Of a stretch of 64,000 bases of DNA, positions 44,432 through 54,101 are shown in pieces; the stretch's first letter is position 1; each line of letters begins with the position of its first letter. Origin of the DNA: Thermus altitudinis (GTDB taxonomy: Bacteria; Deinococcota; Deinococci; Deinococcales; Thermaceae); the NCBI RefSeq assembly GCF_022760835.1, contig NZ_JAKTNQ010000003.1, positions 1-64,000 on the forward strand, in the 5' to 3' direction. Below the pieces are notes generated by a model that worked only from the letters and a program-made list of their open reading frames with translations, was not told the DNA's origin and searched no databases. The position numbers were made by a program, and so were the translations under genes.

Positions 44432-45736
44432 ATGGCGAAGATCGGCTTTGTGAGCCTGGGCTGCCCCAAGGCCCTGGTGGACTCGGAACAGATCCTTTCC
44501 CGGCTGAAAGCCTTGGGTTACGAAACCAGCGCCACCTACGAGGAGGCGGAGCTGGTGGTCGTGAACACCTGTGGCTTCATCACCCCGGCCATTGAGGAGA
44601 GCCTCGAGGCCATTGGGGAGGCCTTGCGGGAAAACGGCAGGGTGGTGGTGACGGGGTGCCTGGGGGCCCGGCCTGAGGTGATCCGCAAGAGGCACCCCCA
44701 GGTGCTGGAGATCACCGGTCCGGGGGAGGTGGAGCGGGTTTTGCAGGCGGTGCAGGAGGCGTTGCCGGCGTCCCGCAACCCCCTCTTGGACCTGGTCCCG
44801 CCCCAGGTGAAGCTCACGCCCCGGCATTACGCCTACCTGAAGCTTTCCGAGGGGTGCGACCACCGCTGTAGCTTCTGCATTATCCCCAAACTCAGGGGGT
44901 CGTTGCGCTCCCGCGACGCCGGGGAGGTGTTGGCGGAGGCCGCCCGGCTGGTGGCCACCGGAACCCGGGAGCTCCTCCTCATCGCCCAGGACCTCTCCGC
45001 CTATGGGGTGGACATCGGCCACCGGGAAAGCTTCTGGGGCGACCGCTTGGTGAAGGCCGAACTTAAAGACCTCTTGACCCAGATGTCGGAGCTCGGGGCC
45101 TGGATCCGCCTGCACTACGTCTACCCCTACCCCCATGTCCGGAACCTCCTTCCGCTTATGGCCGAGGGCAAGGTGCTTCCCTATTTGGATGTTCCCCTTC
45201 AGCACGCTTCCGAAAGGATACTGCGCCTCATGCGCCGCCCCGGGGGGTACGAGAGCCACCTTAAGACCTTGAGGGCCTGGCGGGAGGTGGTGCCGGAGCT
45301 GGCCATCCGGTCCACCTTCATCGTGGGCTTTCCCGGGGAGACGGAGGAGGACTTCCAAAAGCTTCTGGACTTCCTGGAGGCGGCGGAGCTGGACCGGGTG
45401 GGGGTTTTCCCCTACTCCCCGGTGGAGGGTGCCGAGGCCAACACCTTGCCCAACCCCGTGCCCGAGGAGGTGAAGGAGGAAAGGAAGGCGCGCCTTTTGG
45501 AGCTCCAGGCCAGGATCAGCCTAAGGAAGAACCAAGGCTTCGTGGGCCAGACCCTCGAGGTCCTGGTGGACGAGCTTCCGGAGCCGGGCTTGGCCGTGGG
45601 CCGGAGCTACCGGGACTCCCCGGGTATTGACGGGTTGGTCTACGTGGAAACGGACGGCATGGCCCGGGTGGGGGAGAGGATCCAGGTTCGGATTACCCGG
45701 GCCGACACCTACGACCTTTACGGGATCCAGGTTTAG
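44432..45736 (+). CDS. rimO: Ribosomal protein S12 methylthiotransferase RimO
   Basis: The 434-residue radical-SAM enzyme starts [16 protein letters not shown], the RimO form of the UPF0004 domain, with cluster cysteines in LGCP, NTCGF and TGCLGA. The radical-SAM motif is [10 protein letters not shown]-terminal TRAM domain ([21 protein letters not shown]) completes it. It methylthiolates an Asp of S12. MiaB is excluded by the LGCPKA start. Confidence 0.95.
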   Translation: MAKIGFVSLGCPKALVDSEQILSRLKALGYETSATYEEAELVVVNTCGFITPAIEESLEAIGEALRENGRVVVTGCLGARPEVIRKRHPQVLEITGPGEVERVLQAVQEALPASRNPLLDLVPPQVKLTPRHYAYLKLSEGCDHRCSFCIIPKLRGSLRSRDAGEVLAEAARLVATGTRELLLIAQDLSAYGVDIGHRESFWGDRLVKAELKDLLTQMSELGAWIRLHYVYPYPHVRNLLPLMAEGKVLPYLDVPLQHASERILRLMRRPGGYESHLKTLRAWREVVPELAIRSTFIVGFPGETEEDFQKLLDFLEAAELDRVGVFPYSPVEGAEANTLPNPVPEEVKEERKARLLELQARISLRKNQGFVGQTLEVLVDELPEPGLAVGRSYRDSPGIDGLVYVETDGMARVGERIQVRITRADTYDLYGIQV

Positions 45737-45748
45737 GATAGGGGCGGT

Positions 45749-47086
45749 ATGTACATCGTCATCGCCGGGGGCGGGGAGGTAGGCGGGGAGCTGGCCCGCA
45801 CCCTGGAAAAAGCCCATGAGGTGGTGGTTCTGGACCGCAACCCTCAGGCCAAAGAGCGCTTTGCCCATCTGGACGTAAAGGTGGTGGTGGGCGGGGCCAC
45901 GGACCCGGACGCCCTTAGGGAGGCGGGGGTGGACCGGGCCGACCTCTTCATCGCCAGCACGGATTCCGACGAGGTGAACCTGCTGGCCTCCCTTCTGGCC
46001 AAGGGCCTGGGGGCCAAGGAGACCCTCTGCTTTGTGGGCAAGGGAGGGTATGTGGAGGTGCTCACCGACCCCCGTACCGCCGAGATCCTGGGTACCCGCA
46101 TTGACAAGGTCCTCTGGCCGCAAAGGGCCATGGCCCGGGAGATCGTGGAGGTGATCCTGGTCCCCGGGGCGGTGGATACCGAGGTGCTGGCGGAGGGACG
46201 GCTCCGCTTTGTGGAGTACCGGGTGAAGGAGGGTGGCCCTTACGCCCACCGGCTTCTCGCTGAGCTCCCCTGGCCCGAGGGGGTCTTGGTGGTGGGGGTG
46301 GTGCGGGAGGGGGCTTTTTGGAGCTTTGCCCACCCCGAGTACCCCGAGGTCATCCTGGAGCCTGGGGACAAAATCCTCTTCGTCACCACCTTACGGGCTT
46401 TCCCCGAGCTGGAGGCCTGTTTCGCCACGGGGCGGGGGGTGCGGAGGGTGATGGTCATCGGTGGGGGCAACGTGGGCTTCATGGTGGCCCAGGAGCTTTT
46501 AAGGCGGCGCCTGGAGGTGGTGATCATCGAGCCCAACCGCGAGCGGTGCGAATGGCTTTCCCAGGAGCTTCCCGGCGCCCTCACCATCCAGGGGGACGGT
46601 ACCGATCTAGAGCTCTTGGAGGCGGAGGGGTTACAGGAAGCCGATGCGGTGGTGGCGGTGACCGACAACGACGAGAAGAACCTCTTGGCTTCCTTGCTGG
46701 CCAAGCAGCTTGGGGTAGGCAAGGTGATCACCCGGGTGTCCCGCTCGGAAACCCGCAGGCTCTTTGAGCAGGTGGGCATAGACCTGCCCCTGACCCCCCG
46801 CCAGGCGGCGGTGCGGGCGGTTTTGGACTACCTGGGGCCGGAAAACGTGGAGCATGTGTCCACCATGGACGAGAACATTGAGCTCTTAGAGGTGGAGCTT
46901 CCGGAAACCTTCAGGCCCAGGTACCTGCGGGCTTTGGCCACGTCCCAGGTGGCCCCGGTGGCCCTGGAGCGCGACCATCGGGTGATGCTCTACCGCGAGG
47001 ACCTCGAGGCCCTTCCCAACGACCGACTCTTTTTGGTGGTGGCCCGGGAGGTGGCGGATGAAGCCGTGGCCCGCATCGTCGGCTAG
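45749..47086 (+). CDS. trkA: Trk potassium uptake regulator TrkA
   Basis: The 445-residue cytosolic protein has two RCK_N-RCK_C repeats: nucleotide-binding glycines IAGGGEVG at residue 5 and IGGGNVG in the second half, each followed by an acidic residue after beta2 (VLDRN and IIEPN). It gates TrkH in response to NAD(H)/ATP. It lies 12 bp after rimO and overlaps trkH by 29 bp. Confidence 0.94.
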   Translation: MYIVIAGGGEVGGELARTLEKAHEVVVLDRNPQAKERFAHLDVKVVVGGATDPDALREAGVDRADLFIASTDSDEVNLLASLLAKGLGAKETLCFVGKGGYVEVLTDPRTAEILGTRIDKVLWPQRAMAREIVEVILVPGAVDTEVLAEGRLRFVEYRVKEGGPYAHRLLAELPWPEGVLVVGVVREGAFWSFAHPEYPEVILEPGDKILFVTTLRAFPELEACFATGRGVRRVMVIGGGNVGFMVAQELLRRRLEVVIIEPNRERCEWLSQELPGALTIQGDGTDLELLEAEGLQEADAVVAVTDNDEKNLLASLLAKQLGVGKVITRVSRSETRRLFEQVGIDLPLTPRQAAVRAVLDYLGPENVEHVSTMDENIELLEVELPETFRPRYLRALATSQVAPVALERDHRVMLYREDLEALPNDRLFLVVAREVADEAVARIVG

Positions 47087-48530
47087 GCAAGGGTTTCGCT
47101 CCAGCCTGTACCTCCTGGGCTTAACGTATCAGGGTCTCGGCCTTCTCATGCTGGCCTTTGCCCTCTTGGCCCTGGGCTGGGAGGAGGACGCCAAGGGGTT
47201 TCTCCTGGGGGCGGTGCTGGGGATAGGGTTGGGCAAGGCCCTGCAGGGGGTGGGGCATCCCCAGGCCCAACCGCCCCGGGCCGAGGTCTTTGCCGCCGTG
47301 GCCCTGTTGTGGCTGATGGTGCCTGCCCTGGGGGCCATACCCTACTGGATCTCTGGGGGGCTGGGCTACCTGGATGCTCTTTTTGAGGCTTTTTCCGGCT
47401 TCACCACCACCGGGGCCACGGTGCTTGCGGATTTTGGGCAGTTTGGCCAAAGCCTCTTTCTTTGGCGGAGCTTTACCCAATGGATGGGGGGCATCGGCAT
47501 CGTGGTGCTCTTCTTGGGCGTCTTTCCCCAGCTTCAAGTGGCGGGCCGCCAGGCCTTCTTCGCCGAGAGCACGGGGGTGGAGAAGGAGAGGCTCACCCCC
47601 AGGCTTCGCCACACCGCCCAGGCGGTCTTGCGGGTGTACCTGACCCTTACCGCTTTGGCCTTCTTGGCCTACTGGTGGGCGGGCATACCCCTCTTTGAGG
47701 CCTTGGCCAACGCCCTCACCACCATCCCAGCGGGGGGGTTCAGCCCCAACCCGCAAAGCTTTGCCACCTACCCCCTCCTTGCCCAGTGGCTGGGTAGCTT
47801 CTTCATGTTCTTGGCGGGGGTGAACTTCCTGCTGCAGTACCGCCTTTTCTTCGGCCGGGAGGTCAAGCCCCTCCTCAAGGATGCGGAGTTCCGGGCCTAT
47901 GTGTTGCTGGTGTTCCTGGCGGGCTCGCTCCTATCCCTTTACCTGTACACCCACCACATGTACGGCCTCGAGGCCAGCCTCCGCCACGCCTTCTTTCAGG
48001 TGATCTCCATCATCACCACCACCGGCTTCGCCAGCGTGGACTTTGCCCAGTGGGTGGTACCGGCCCAGGCCATCCTGGTGATCCTGATGTTCGTGGGGGG
48101 AAGTGCCGGCTCGGGGGCGGGAGGCATCAAGGTGGTGCGCTGGCTTCTCCTCTTCGGCCTTCTCCGGCGAGAGATCACCCGCACCCTTCACCCCAGGGCG
48201 GTCCTTCCCCTGCGCCTGGGCCACCGGGTGGTTTCCGAGGAGGCCTTGTGGCAGGTTTCCGTGTTCATTTTCCTTTACACCCTTCTCTTTGGTTTCGGTA
48301 CCCTGACCCTGGCGCTTTTGGAAGGGGATTTTGTGAAGGCTTTTACCGCCAGTGCCCAGGCCATCGGCAACATCGGCCCAGGGCTAGGTTCGGTGGGGCC
48401 TATGGGTTCCTATGCTGAGCTTCACCCCCTTTCCAAACTGATTCTGATCCTGCAGATGTGGGCGGGCCGGATTGAGATCCTGCCGGTGGTGCTCCTCTTT
48501 AGCCCGGAACTATGGCGGCGCTTGCGCTAA
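47058..48530 (+). CDS. trkH: Trk potassium channel subunit TrkH
   Basis: The 490-residue membrane protein contains the pore-loop repeats of Trk/Ktr/HKT channels: FSGFTTTGATVL, TTIPAGGFSPN, ISIITTTGFASVDF and SAQAIGNIGPGLGSVG. The TrkA-TrkH overlap implies coupled expression as one K+ uptake system across the inner membrane. Confidence 0.94.
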   Translation: MKPWPASSARQGFRSSLYLLGLTYQGLGLLMLAFALLALGWEEDAKGFLLGAVLGIGLGKALQGVGHPQAQPPRAEVFAAVALLWLMVPALGAIPYWISGGLGYLDALFEAFSGFTTTGATVLADFGQFGQSLFLWRSFTQWMGGIGIVVLFLGVFPQLQVAGRQAFFAESTGVEKERLTPRLRHTAQAVLRVYLTLTALAFLAYWWAGIPLFEALANALTTIPAGGFSPNPQSFATYPLLAQWLGSFFMFLAGVNFLLQYRLFFGREVKPLLKDAEFRAYVLLVFLAGSLLSLYLYTHHMYGLEASLRHAFFQVISIITTTGFASVDFAQWVVPAQAILVILMFVGGSAGSGAGGIKVVRWLLLFGLLRREITRTLHPRAVLPLRLGHRVVSEEALWQVSVFIFLYTLLFGFGTLTLALLEGDFVKAFTASAQAIGNIGPGLGSVGPMGSYAELHPLSKLILILQMWAGRIEILPVVLLFSPELWRRLR

Positions 48531-48585
48531 GCGGGGAAGGCCTGCTGCCTGGAATGGGGCCGTTGTGCTTCCATAAGGGGGGCGT

Positions 48586-48614
48586 TTGGAGCCTCGAGGA
48601 GCAGCGGGTATAAT
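48586..48614 (+). promoter_or_regulatory. Leaderless promoter of malP
   Basis: TTGGAG (48586-48591), a 17-bp spacer and perfect TATAAT (48609-48614) sit 7 nt before GTG 48622. This fixes the malP start. The spacer contains a CCTCGAGG palindrome. Confidence 0.7.
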
Positions 48615-48621
48615 CCCCTTT

Positions 48622-51081
48622 GTGAAGGTACTGGGACACCTTACCGCCATGCCCGAGCTTCCCGAGGCCCTTAAGGGTTTAAGGAAGCTGGCCTATAACC
48701 TTTGGTGGAGCTGGAACCCGGAGGCAGCCGAACTCTTTCAGGAGATAAACCCCCAGCTTTGGAAGCGCTTCCGTGGGAACCCGGTCAAGCTTCTTCTGGA
48801 AGTGGACCCGTCCCGTTTGGAGGTTCTCACCGCCACCAGTTACCCAGCCCGGGTCCAGGCGGTGGTGGCGGCCTTGGAAGGCTATCTAAAGGATCGGGAG
48901 CGGAAGGAAGGGCCGCTAGTGGCCTACTTCTCGGCAGAGTATGGGTTTCATAGCTCCTTGCCCATCTACTCCGGGGGGCTTGGGGTCCTGGCGGGGGACC
49001 ACATCAAGGCGGCCAGCGACCTGGGCTTGAACTTGGTGGGAGTAGGGATTTTCTACCACGAGGGCTACTTCCACCAGCGCCTGTCCCCGGAGGGGGTCCA
49101 GGTGGAGGTTTACGAAACCCTCCACCCAGAGGAGCTTCCCCTTTCGCCTGTGCAGGATCAGGAGGGCCACCCCGTGAGGGTGGGGCTGGAGTTCCCGGGC
49201 CGCACCGTATGGCTCGGGGCCTATCGGGTGCAGGTGGGGGCGGTACCGGTCTACCTTCTCACCGCAAATCTGCCCGAAAATACTCCCGAAGACCGGGCCA
49301 TCACCGCCAGGCTCTATGCGCCAGGCCTGGAGACGCGCATCCAGCAGGAAATGGTTTTGGGCATTGGGGGAGTGAGGCTTCTTAGGGCCTTGGGGCTTAA
49401 CCCCCAGGTCTTCCACATGAACGAGGGGCACTCCGCCTTTTTGGGGCTGGAGCGGATACGGGAACTAGTGGCCGAGGGGCATCCCTTTCCCGTGGCCCTA
49501 GAGCTGGCCAAAGCGGGAGCCCTTTTCACCACCCACACCCCCGTGCCTGCGGGCCATGATACCTTCCCCTTGGATCTTGTGGGCCGTTACCTGCATGGCT
49601 TTTGGGAAAGCATGGGCACGGACTGGGAGGGGTTTGTGGCCTTGGGTCTGGAGGAGAAGCCCTGGGGCAAGGTCTTTTCCATGTCCAATCTGGCCCTTCG
49701 CACCAGCGCCCAGGCGGGAGGGGTTTCCCGCCTCCACGGGGAGGTTTCCCGGGAGATGTTCCACCATCTATGGCCGGGGCTATTACGGGAGGAGGTGCCC
49801 ATTGGCCATATCACCAACGGGGTCCATACCTGGACCTTCCTCCACCCCAGGCTTCGCCGCCACTACGCCGAGGTCTTCGGCCCGGATTGGCTAAGGCGGC
49901 CCGAGGACCCAGCCACCTGGAAGGTGGAGGGATTGGGGGAGGAGTTTTGGCGCATCCACCGGGACCTCCGGGCGGATTTGGTGCGCGAGGTGCGCCTGCG
50001 CCTTTACGAGCAACGGCGTAGAAATGGGGAAAGCCCAGGCCGTCTACGCCAGGCGGAACGGGTTTTGGATCCGGAGGCGCTTACCGTGGGTTTTGCCCGG
50101 CGGTTTGCCACGTACAAGCGGGCGGTTCTCCTTTTCAAGGACCCGGAGAGGCTTCTAAAGCTTCTTCAAGGCCCTTATCCCGTACAGTTTGTCTTTGCGG
50201 GGAAGGCCCACCCCAAGGACGAGCCCGGTAAGGCTTACCTTCAGGAGCTGGTGGCCAGGATCAAGGAGTACGGCCTCGAGGACCGCATGGTGGTCCTGGA
50301 GGATTACGACATGTACCTGGCCCGGGTCTTGGTGCACGGCTCGGACGTCTGGCTTAACACCCCCCGCCGGCCCATGGAGGCCTCGGGCACCAGCGGGATG
50401 AAGGCCGCCTTGAACGGGGTCTTGAACCTGAGCGTCCTGGATGGCTGGTGGGCCGAGGCCTATAACGGCAAGAACGGCTTTGCCATCGGCGATGATCGGG
50501 TTTACGAGAACGAGGAGGCCCAGGACATGGCGGACGCCCAGGCCCTGTATGACGTGCTGGAGGGCGAGGTCCTCCCCCTTTTCTACGCTAAGGGTCCTGA
50601 GGGCTACTCCTCGGGGTGGCTTTCCATGGTCCACGAGAGCCTGCGCACCGTGGGCCCCCGCTTCAGCGCCGCCCGCATGGTGGGGGAGTACCTGAGGCTA
50701 TACCGCCAGGGCCAGGTCTGGGCGGAGAGCGCACGGGGCCATGAGAGGGTGCTTCAAGCCTTTCATCGGGCATTTCCCGCCTTCTATACCCTGGGCCTCA
50801 GGGCCGAGGCCCCGGGGGACCTAACCCTAAACGGCGAGCCCGTGCAGGTGTGGGCCTATGTGGAGGGGGAGATTCCCGAGGCCCTAAGACCTTTTTTGGA
50901 GGTCCAGCTGGTGGTGCGCCGTTCAGGGGGTGGGCTGGAGCTGGTTCCCATGACCCAAGGGGAGGGAGGAAGGTACGCGGTTTCCTACCGGCCCTCGCGC
51001 CCAGGAAGTTATGCCTATGGGGTGAGGTTGGCCCTTAGGCATCCCATCACCGGTCGGGTGGAGTGGGTGCGCTGGGCCTAA
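48622..51081 (+). CDS. malP: Alpha-glucan (maltodextrin) phosphorylase
   Basis: The 819-residue product starts at GTG 48622 ([16 protein letters not shown]), set by the TATAAT 7 nt upstream. It belongs to the shorter GT35 group with an N-terminal DUF3417 region. The PLP-binding Lys594 is in [13 protein letters not shown], and the glucan-site [22 protein letters not shown] is present. It releases glucose 1-phosphate from maltodextrins or glycogen. It is monocistronic. Confidence 0.94.
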   Translation: MKVLGHLTAMPELPEALKGLRKLAYNLWWSWNPEAAELFQEINPQLWKRFRGNPVKLLLEVDPSRLEVLTATSYPARVQAVVAALEGYLKDRERKEGPLVAYFSAEYGFHSSLPIYSGGLGVLAGDHIKAASDLGLNLVGVGIFYHEGYFHQRLSPEGVQVEVYETLHPEELPLSPVQDQEGHPVRVGLEFPGRTVWLGAYRVQVGAVPVYLLTANLPENTPEDRAITARLYAPGLETRIQQEMVLGIGGVRLLRALGLNPQVFHMNEGHSAFLGLERIRELVAEGHPFPVALELAKAGALFTTHTPVPAGHDTFPLDLVGRYLHGFWESMGTDWEGFVALGLEEKPWGKVFSMSNLALRTSAQAGGVSRLHGEVSREMFHHLWPGLLREEVPIGHITNGVHTWTFLHPRLRRHYAEVFGPDWLRRPEDPATWKVEGLGEEFWRIHRDLRADLVREVRLRLYEQRRRNGESPGRLRQAERVLDPEALTVGFARRFATYKRAVLLFKDPERLLKLLQGPYPVQFVFAGKAHPKDEPGKAYLQELVARIKEYGLEDRMVVLEDYDMYLARVLVHGSDVWLNTPRRPMEASGTSGMKAALNGVLNLSVLDGWWAEAYNGKNGFAIGDDRVYENEEAQDMADAQALYDVLEGEVLPLFYAKGPEGYSSGWLSMVHESLRTVGPRFSAARMVGEYLRLYRQGQVWAESARGHERVLQAFHRAFPAFYTLGLRAEAPGDLTLNGEPVQVWAYVEGEIPEALRPFLEVQLVVRRSGGGLELVPMTQGEGGRYAVSYRPSRPGSYAYGVRLALRHPITGRVEWVRWA

Positions 51082-51093
51082 CGGCGCATGGGT

Positions 51094-51125
51094 AAAAAGG
51101 GGCCTCGAGGCAACCGAGGCCCCTT
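51094..51125 (-). terminator. Hairpin terminator between malP and a decayed minus-strand gene
   Basis: GGGGCCTCG (51099-51107) pairs with CGAGGCCCC (51115-51123). On the minus strand the hairpin is followed by five T (51098-51094), a proper intrinsic terminator; on the plus strand only TT follows. It fits the minus-strand pseudogene that stops at 51140, and may also stop malP transcripts. Confidence 0.65.
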
Positions 51126-51139
51126 GGCCGTGGCCTCTT

Positions 51140-51345
51140 TTACCTCTCGGGGAGGGTTTGCAGGTAGGCAAGGAGGTCTTGCGGTTGGGACCGGAGGAAA
51201 AGAACCCAGGCGTGACCAGGTCGCCAGGCGGGCCGTTGAGGATCGTGTGGCAGGTCTCCTGGGGATTGGCCTTCGCCAGAGTGCCCGCGTTCTGGGGCGA
51301 GGAAGTTGATGGTCCGGCTGTCTTGACCATGGCCGGAGGCGCATA
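51140..51345 (-). pseudogene. Remnant of a cytochrome c-type C-terminus
   Basis: Most of the 344-bp gap between malP and the next gene holds a decayed minus-strand coding tail. In one frame it reads SRTINFLAPE, in a second NPQETCHTILNGPPGDLVTPGFFS, and back in the first QPQDLLAYLQTLPER-stop (51140). Taken together these resemble the last part of a class I cytochrome c (ILNG-PPG-x-PGF, then LLAYLQTLP), with at least two frameshifts and no CxxCH part. The intrinsic terminator just beyond the stop supports a former gene. Confidence 0.45.
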
Positions 51346-51370
51346 CCCGGCAAGGCGCTTGTCTCTTTGC

Positions 51371-51398
51371 TTGACCCTCGAGGCCTAGCCGGTATAAT
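51371..51398 (+). promoter_or_regulatory. Promoter of the amino-acid transporter operon
   Basis: TTGACC (51371-51376), a 16-bp spacer and TATAAT (51393-51398) precede a leader with AGGGAGGT at about 51413-51420 and GTG 51426. Expected to be strong, as suits a binding-protein gene. Confidence 0.7.
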
Positions 51399-51425
51399 CA
51401 GCCCGTGTTACAAGGGAGGTGGGGC

Positions 51426-52190
51426 GTGAAAAGGTGGCTTTTGGTGCTTGGGGTACTGGGTCTGGCCATGGGCTTGGCCCAGGTGCGCACCCTGGACCAG
51501 ATTAAGCGTTCGGGGGAGATCCGCATCGGTACGGAAGGAGAGTTTCCTCCTTTCAACTACTTTGACCAGAAAAACCAGCTCACCGGTTTTGAGATTGACC
51601 TGGGGAACGCCCTTGCCAAGAGATTGGGGCTAAAGCCCGTTTGGATTACCCAGGCCTTTGATAGCCTTCTCATTCAGCTGAACCAAGGGCGGTTTGACTT
51701 CGTCATAGCCTCCCACGGCATCACCGAGGAGCGGGCCAAGGCCGTGGACTTCACCAATCCCCATTACTGCACGGGCGGGGTTATCGTGAGCAAGAGGGGT
51801 GGGCCAAAGACGGCCAAGGACCTCCAGGGCAAGGTGGTGGGGGTGCAGATCGGCACCACCTACATGGAGGCGGCCCAGAAAATATCCGGCGTCAAGCAGG
51901 TGCGCACCTACCAGAAGGACCCCGATGCCCTGCAGGACCTATTGGCTGGCCGCCTGGATGCCTGGATCACCGACCGCTTTGTGGCCAAGGAGGCCATCAA
52001 GGAGCGCAAGCTGGAAAACACCCTCCAGGTGGGGGAGCTGGTCTTCCAGGAAAGGGTGGCCATGGCGGTGGCCAAGGGCAACAAGAGCCTGCTGCAGGCC
52101 CTTAACCAAGCCCTTGCCGACCTGATGAAGGACGGCACCTACGCCCAGATCAGCAAGAAGTGGTTCGGGGAGGACGTGCGCTGCAAGTAG
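51426..52190 (+). CDS. Polar amino-acid ABC transporter, periplasmic binding protein
   Basis: The 254-residue product starts at GTG 51426. A signal peptide covers residues 1-19 (ending GLAQ). The family-3 solute-binding fold is shown by IRIGTEGEFPPFNYFD, GFEIDLGNALAKRLG, and DFVIASHGITEERAKAVDFTNPHY. The Asp of the DAWITDRF segment and the Arg in the ITEERA region are usual ligands for the amino-acid backbone. Glutamine, glutamate or arginine are possible. A terminator-like hairpin separates it from its permease. Confidence 0.9.
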   Translation: MKRWLLVLGVLGLAMGLAQVRTLDQIKRSGEIRIGTEGEFPPFNYFDQKNQLTGFEIDLGNALAKRLGLKPVWITQAFDSLLIQLNQGRFDFVIASHGITEERAKAVDFTNPHYCTGGVIVSKRGGPKTAKDLQGKVVGVQIGTTYMEAAQKISGVKQVRTYQKDPDALQDLLAGRLDAWITDRFVAKEAIKERKLENTLQVGELVFQERVAMAVAKGNKSLLQALNQALADLMKDGTYAQISKKWFGEDVRCK

Positions 52191-52199
52191 GCCTCGTCT

Positions 52200-52233
52200 G
52201 GGCCCGGGGTAGCGGGAGGCCCTGGGCCCTTTT
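52200..52233 (+). terminator. Intercistronic hairpin with T-run after the ABC binding-protein gene
   Basis: GGGCCCGGGG (52200-52209) pairs with CCCTGGGCCC (52220-52229, one G-U) and is followed by TTTT (52230-52233). It lies within the operon, so it should act as a partial terminator that keeps the binding protein in excess over the permease. Confidence 0.65.
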
Positions 52234-52239
52234 CCTGCC

Positions 52240-53034
52240 GTGAAGATGCCATCTTGGTTGCGGATCCTCTCGTTCCTGGGGCTCCTCCTCGGGGGGTATT
52301 TTGCTTTGTTTGCCCTTTTGGGCGTGGCCTTGGAGCGTTATTTCCTCCTCATGGGGTTTGGTCCCGAGCGGGCTGCCTCCGCGGGCGCGGCCATGGCCCT
52401 GGGGGCGGAGATCACCCTAAAGCTCACCTTTATCTCCAGCTTGGCGGGGCTGGTCATCGGTGTGTTTGCCGGGATGTTCCGCCTCTCTCGCCGCCCCTGG
52501 GTGCAGCTTCCCGCCAGCTTCTACATCTGGGTCACCCGCGGCACACCCCTTTTGGTGCAGATCCTCTTCGCCTACAATGCCTTGCCCCTTTTGCTTCAGC
52601 CCCTCTGGCCCGCGGCCCAGCAGGTTCTCACCCCTTACTGGGCGGCTTTCATCGCCCTTTCCTTCAACGTGGGGGCCTACAACGCCGAGGTGGTGCGGGC
52701 GGGGATCCAGGCCATCCCCAAGGGGCAGTGGGAGGCGGCCTGGTCCTTGGGGCTTACCCCAGCGGACACCATGCGCTTTGTGATCTTGCCCCAGGCCTTG
52801 CGCATCGTGGTGCCCCCTTTGGTGAACAACGTGGTGGCCCTTCTCAAGGACTCTTCCCTGGCCAGCGTGATCGCCCTCACCGAGCTAGCCCTTTCCGGGC
52901 AGCGCATCATCTCCGCCACCTTCCGGCCGGTGGAGGTGTACCTGGCGGTGGCCGCCATTTATCTGCTCCTCACCACCATCCTTACCTTTTTTACCAACCT
53001 CCTGGAGAAACGCCTCCAGGTGGCCACGCGTTAG
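52240..53034 (+). CDS. Polar amino-acid ABC transporter, permease
   Basis: The product has 264 residues from GTG 52240, or 262 from ATG 52246, which has poor spacing to any Shine-Dalgarno; both lie just after the hairpin. It has about five helices and the HisMQ-type EAA loop (GIQAIPKGQWEAAWSLGLTPADTMRFVILPQAL), followed by NNVVALLKDSSLASVIALTEL, typical for polar amino-acid permeases. Its ATPase is not next to it but 3 kb downstream at 56069. Confidence 0.9.
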   Translation: MKMPSWLRILSFLGLLLGGYFALFALLGVALERYFLLMGFGPERAASAGAAMALGAEITLKLTFISSLAGLVIGVFAGMFRLSRRPWVQLPASFYIWVTRGTPLLVQILFAYNALPLLLQPLWPAAQQVLTPYWAAFIALSFNVGAYNAEVVRAGIQAIPKGQWEAAWSLGLTPADTMRFVILPQALRIVVPPLVNNVVALLKDSSLASVIALTELALSGQRIISATFRPVEVYLAVAAIYLLLTTILTFFTNLLEKRLQVATR

Positions 53035-53037
53035 GGC

Positions 53038-53067
53038 TTGCGGCCCGGGGGAAGGTGTGGGTATACT
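53038..53067 (+). promoter_or_regulatory. Internal promoter before the TAXI binding-protein gene
   Basis: TTGCGG (53038-53043), an 18-bp spacer and TATACT (53062-53067) start directly after the ABC permease stop. AAGGAGGTG (53080-53088) and ATG 53096 follow. The TRAP genes can thus be expressed apart from the upstream ABC genes. Confidence 0.6.
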
Positions 53068-53095
53068 GCCTTGGGCGTTAAGGAGGTGTGGGTTT

Positions 53096-54046
53096 ATGCG
53101 GACACGGAACCTGTTGTTGGCAGGGTTAGCCTTTCTGGGTCTGGGCCTAGCCCAGGAGTTTATCACCATTGGCTCGGGTGCCACCACGGGGGTCTACTTC
53201 CCCGTGGCCACGGGCATGGCCAAGCTGGTGAACGATGCGGGCGTGGGCATCCGGGCCAATGCCCGTTCCACTGGCGGAAGCGTGGCCAACATCAACGCCA
53301 TCGCCGCCGGGGAGTTTGAGATGGCCTTGGCCCAGAACGACATCGCCTACTACGCCTACCAAGGGTGTTGCATCACGGCCTTTGACGGCAAGCCGGTGAA
53401 GGGCATCCGGGCCTTGGCAGCCCTCTACCCCGAGGTGGTGCATATCGTGGCCCGGGCGGATGCGGGCATCCGCACCGTGGCCGACCTCAAGGGCAAGCGG
53501 GTGGTGGTGGGCGACGTGGGCTCGGGCACCGAGCAGAACGCCCGGCAGATCCTCGAGGCCTACGGCCTCCGCTTTGAGGACCTGGGCCAGGCTATCCGGG
53601 TGAGCGCCACCCAGGGCATCCAGCTCATGCAGGATAAGCGGGCGGATGCCCTCTTCTACACCGTGGGCCTGGGGGCTAGCGCCATCCAGCAACTGGCCCT
53701 CACCACCCCCATCACCCTGGTGGCGGTGGACCTGGCCAAGGTGCAGGCCCTTGCCAAGAAGTACCCCTTCTACGTGGGCTTCAACATTCCCGGGGGGACC
53801 TACAAAGGGGTGGACGTGACCACGCCCACGGTGGCGGTGCAGGCTATGCTGATCGCTTCGGAGAAACTCTCCGCGGATACCGTGTACGCGTTCATGAAGG
53901 CGGTCTTCGGGAACCAGGAGGCTTTCAAGAAGATTCACCCCAACCTGGAGCGTTTCTTCAGCCTCCAGAGGGCGGCGAAGGGTCTTCCCATTCCCTTGCA
54001 TCCGGGGGCGGAGCGCTTCTACAAGGAGATTGGGGTCCTCAAGTAG
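53096..54046 (+). CDS. TAXI-family TRAP transporter binding protein (glutamate/glutamine-type)
   Basis: The 316-residue product has a signal peptide (residues 1-19, ending GLAQ) and the TAXI core: ITIGSGATTGVYFPVATGMAKLVN, RSTGGSVANINAIAAGEFEMALAQND, and GDVGSGTEQNARQILEAYGL. A near relative from T. thermophilus was crystallised with bound Glu/Gln, so the same ligands are likely. It works with the fused permease at 54102. Confidence 0.92.
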   Translation: MRTRNLLLAGLAFLGLGLAQEFITIGSGATTGVYFPVATGMAKLVNDAGVGIRANARSTGGSVANINAIAAGEFEMALAQNDIAYYAYQGCCITAFDGKPVKGIRALAALYPEVVHIVARADAGIRTVADLKGKRVVVGDVGSGTEQNARQILEAYGLRFEDLGQAIRVSATQGIQLMQDKRADALFYTVGLGASAIQQLALTTPITLVAVDLAKVQALAKKYPFYVGFNIPGGTYKGVDVTTPTVAVQAMLIASEKLSADTVYAFMKAVFGNQEAFKKIHPNLERFFSLQRAAKGLPIPLHPGAERFYKEIGVLK

Positions 54047-54064
54047 GCGCTTGGCTAGACCCTG

Positions 54065-54088
54065 GGGGCCCCGCCTGGGGCCCCTTTT
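54065..54088 (+). terminator. Intercistronic hairpin with T-run after the TAXI binding-protein gene
   Basis: GGGGCCCC (54065-54072) and GGGGCCCC (54077-54084) form a perfect 8-bp stem with loop GCCT, followed by TTTT. Its place between binding-protein and permease genes matches the hairpin at 52200-52233. Confidence 0.65.
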
Positions 54089-54101
54089 GCCTGGAGGAAA
54101 C

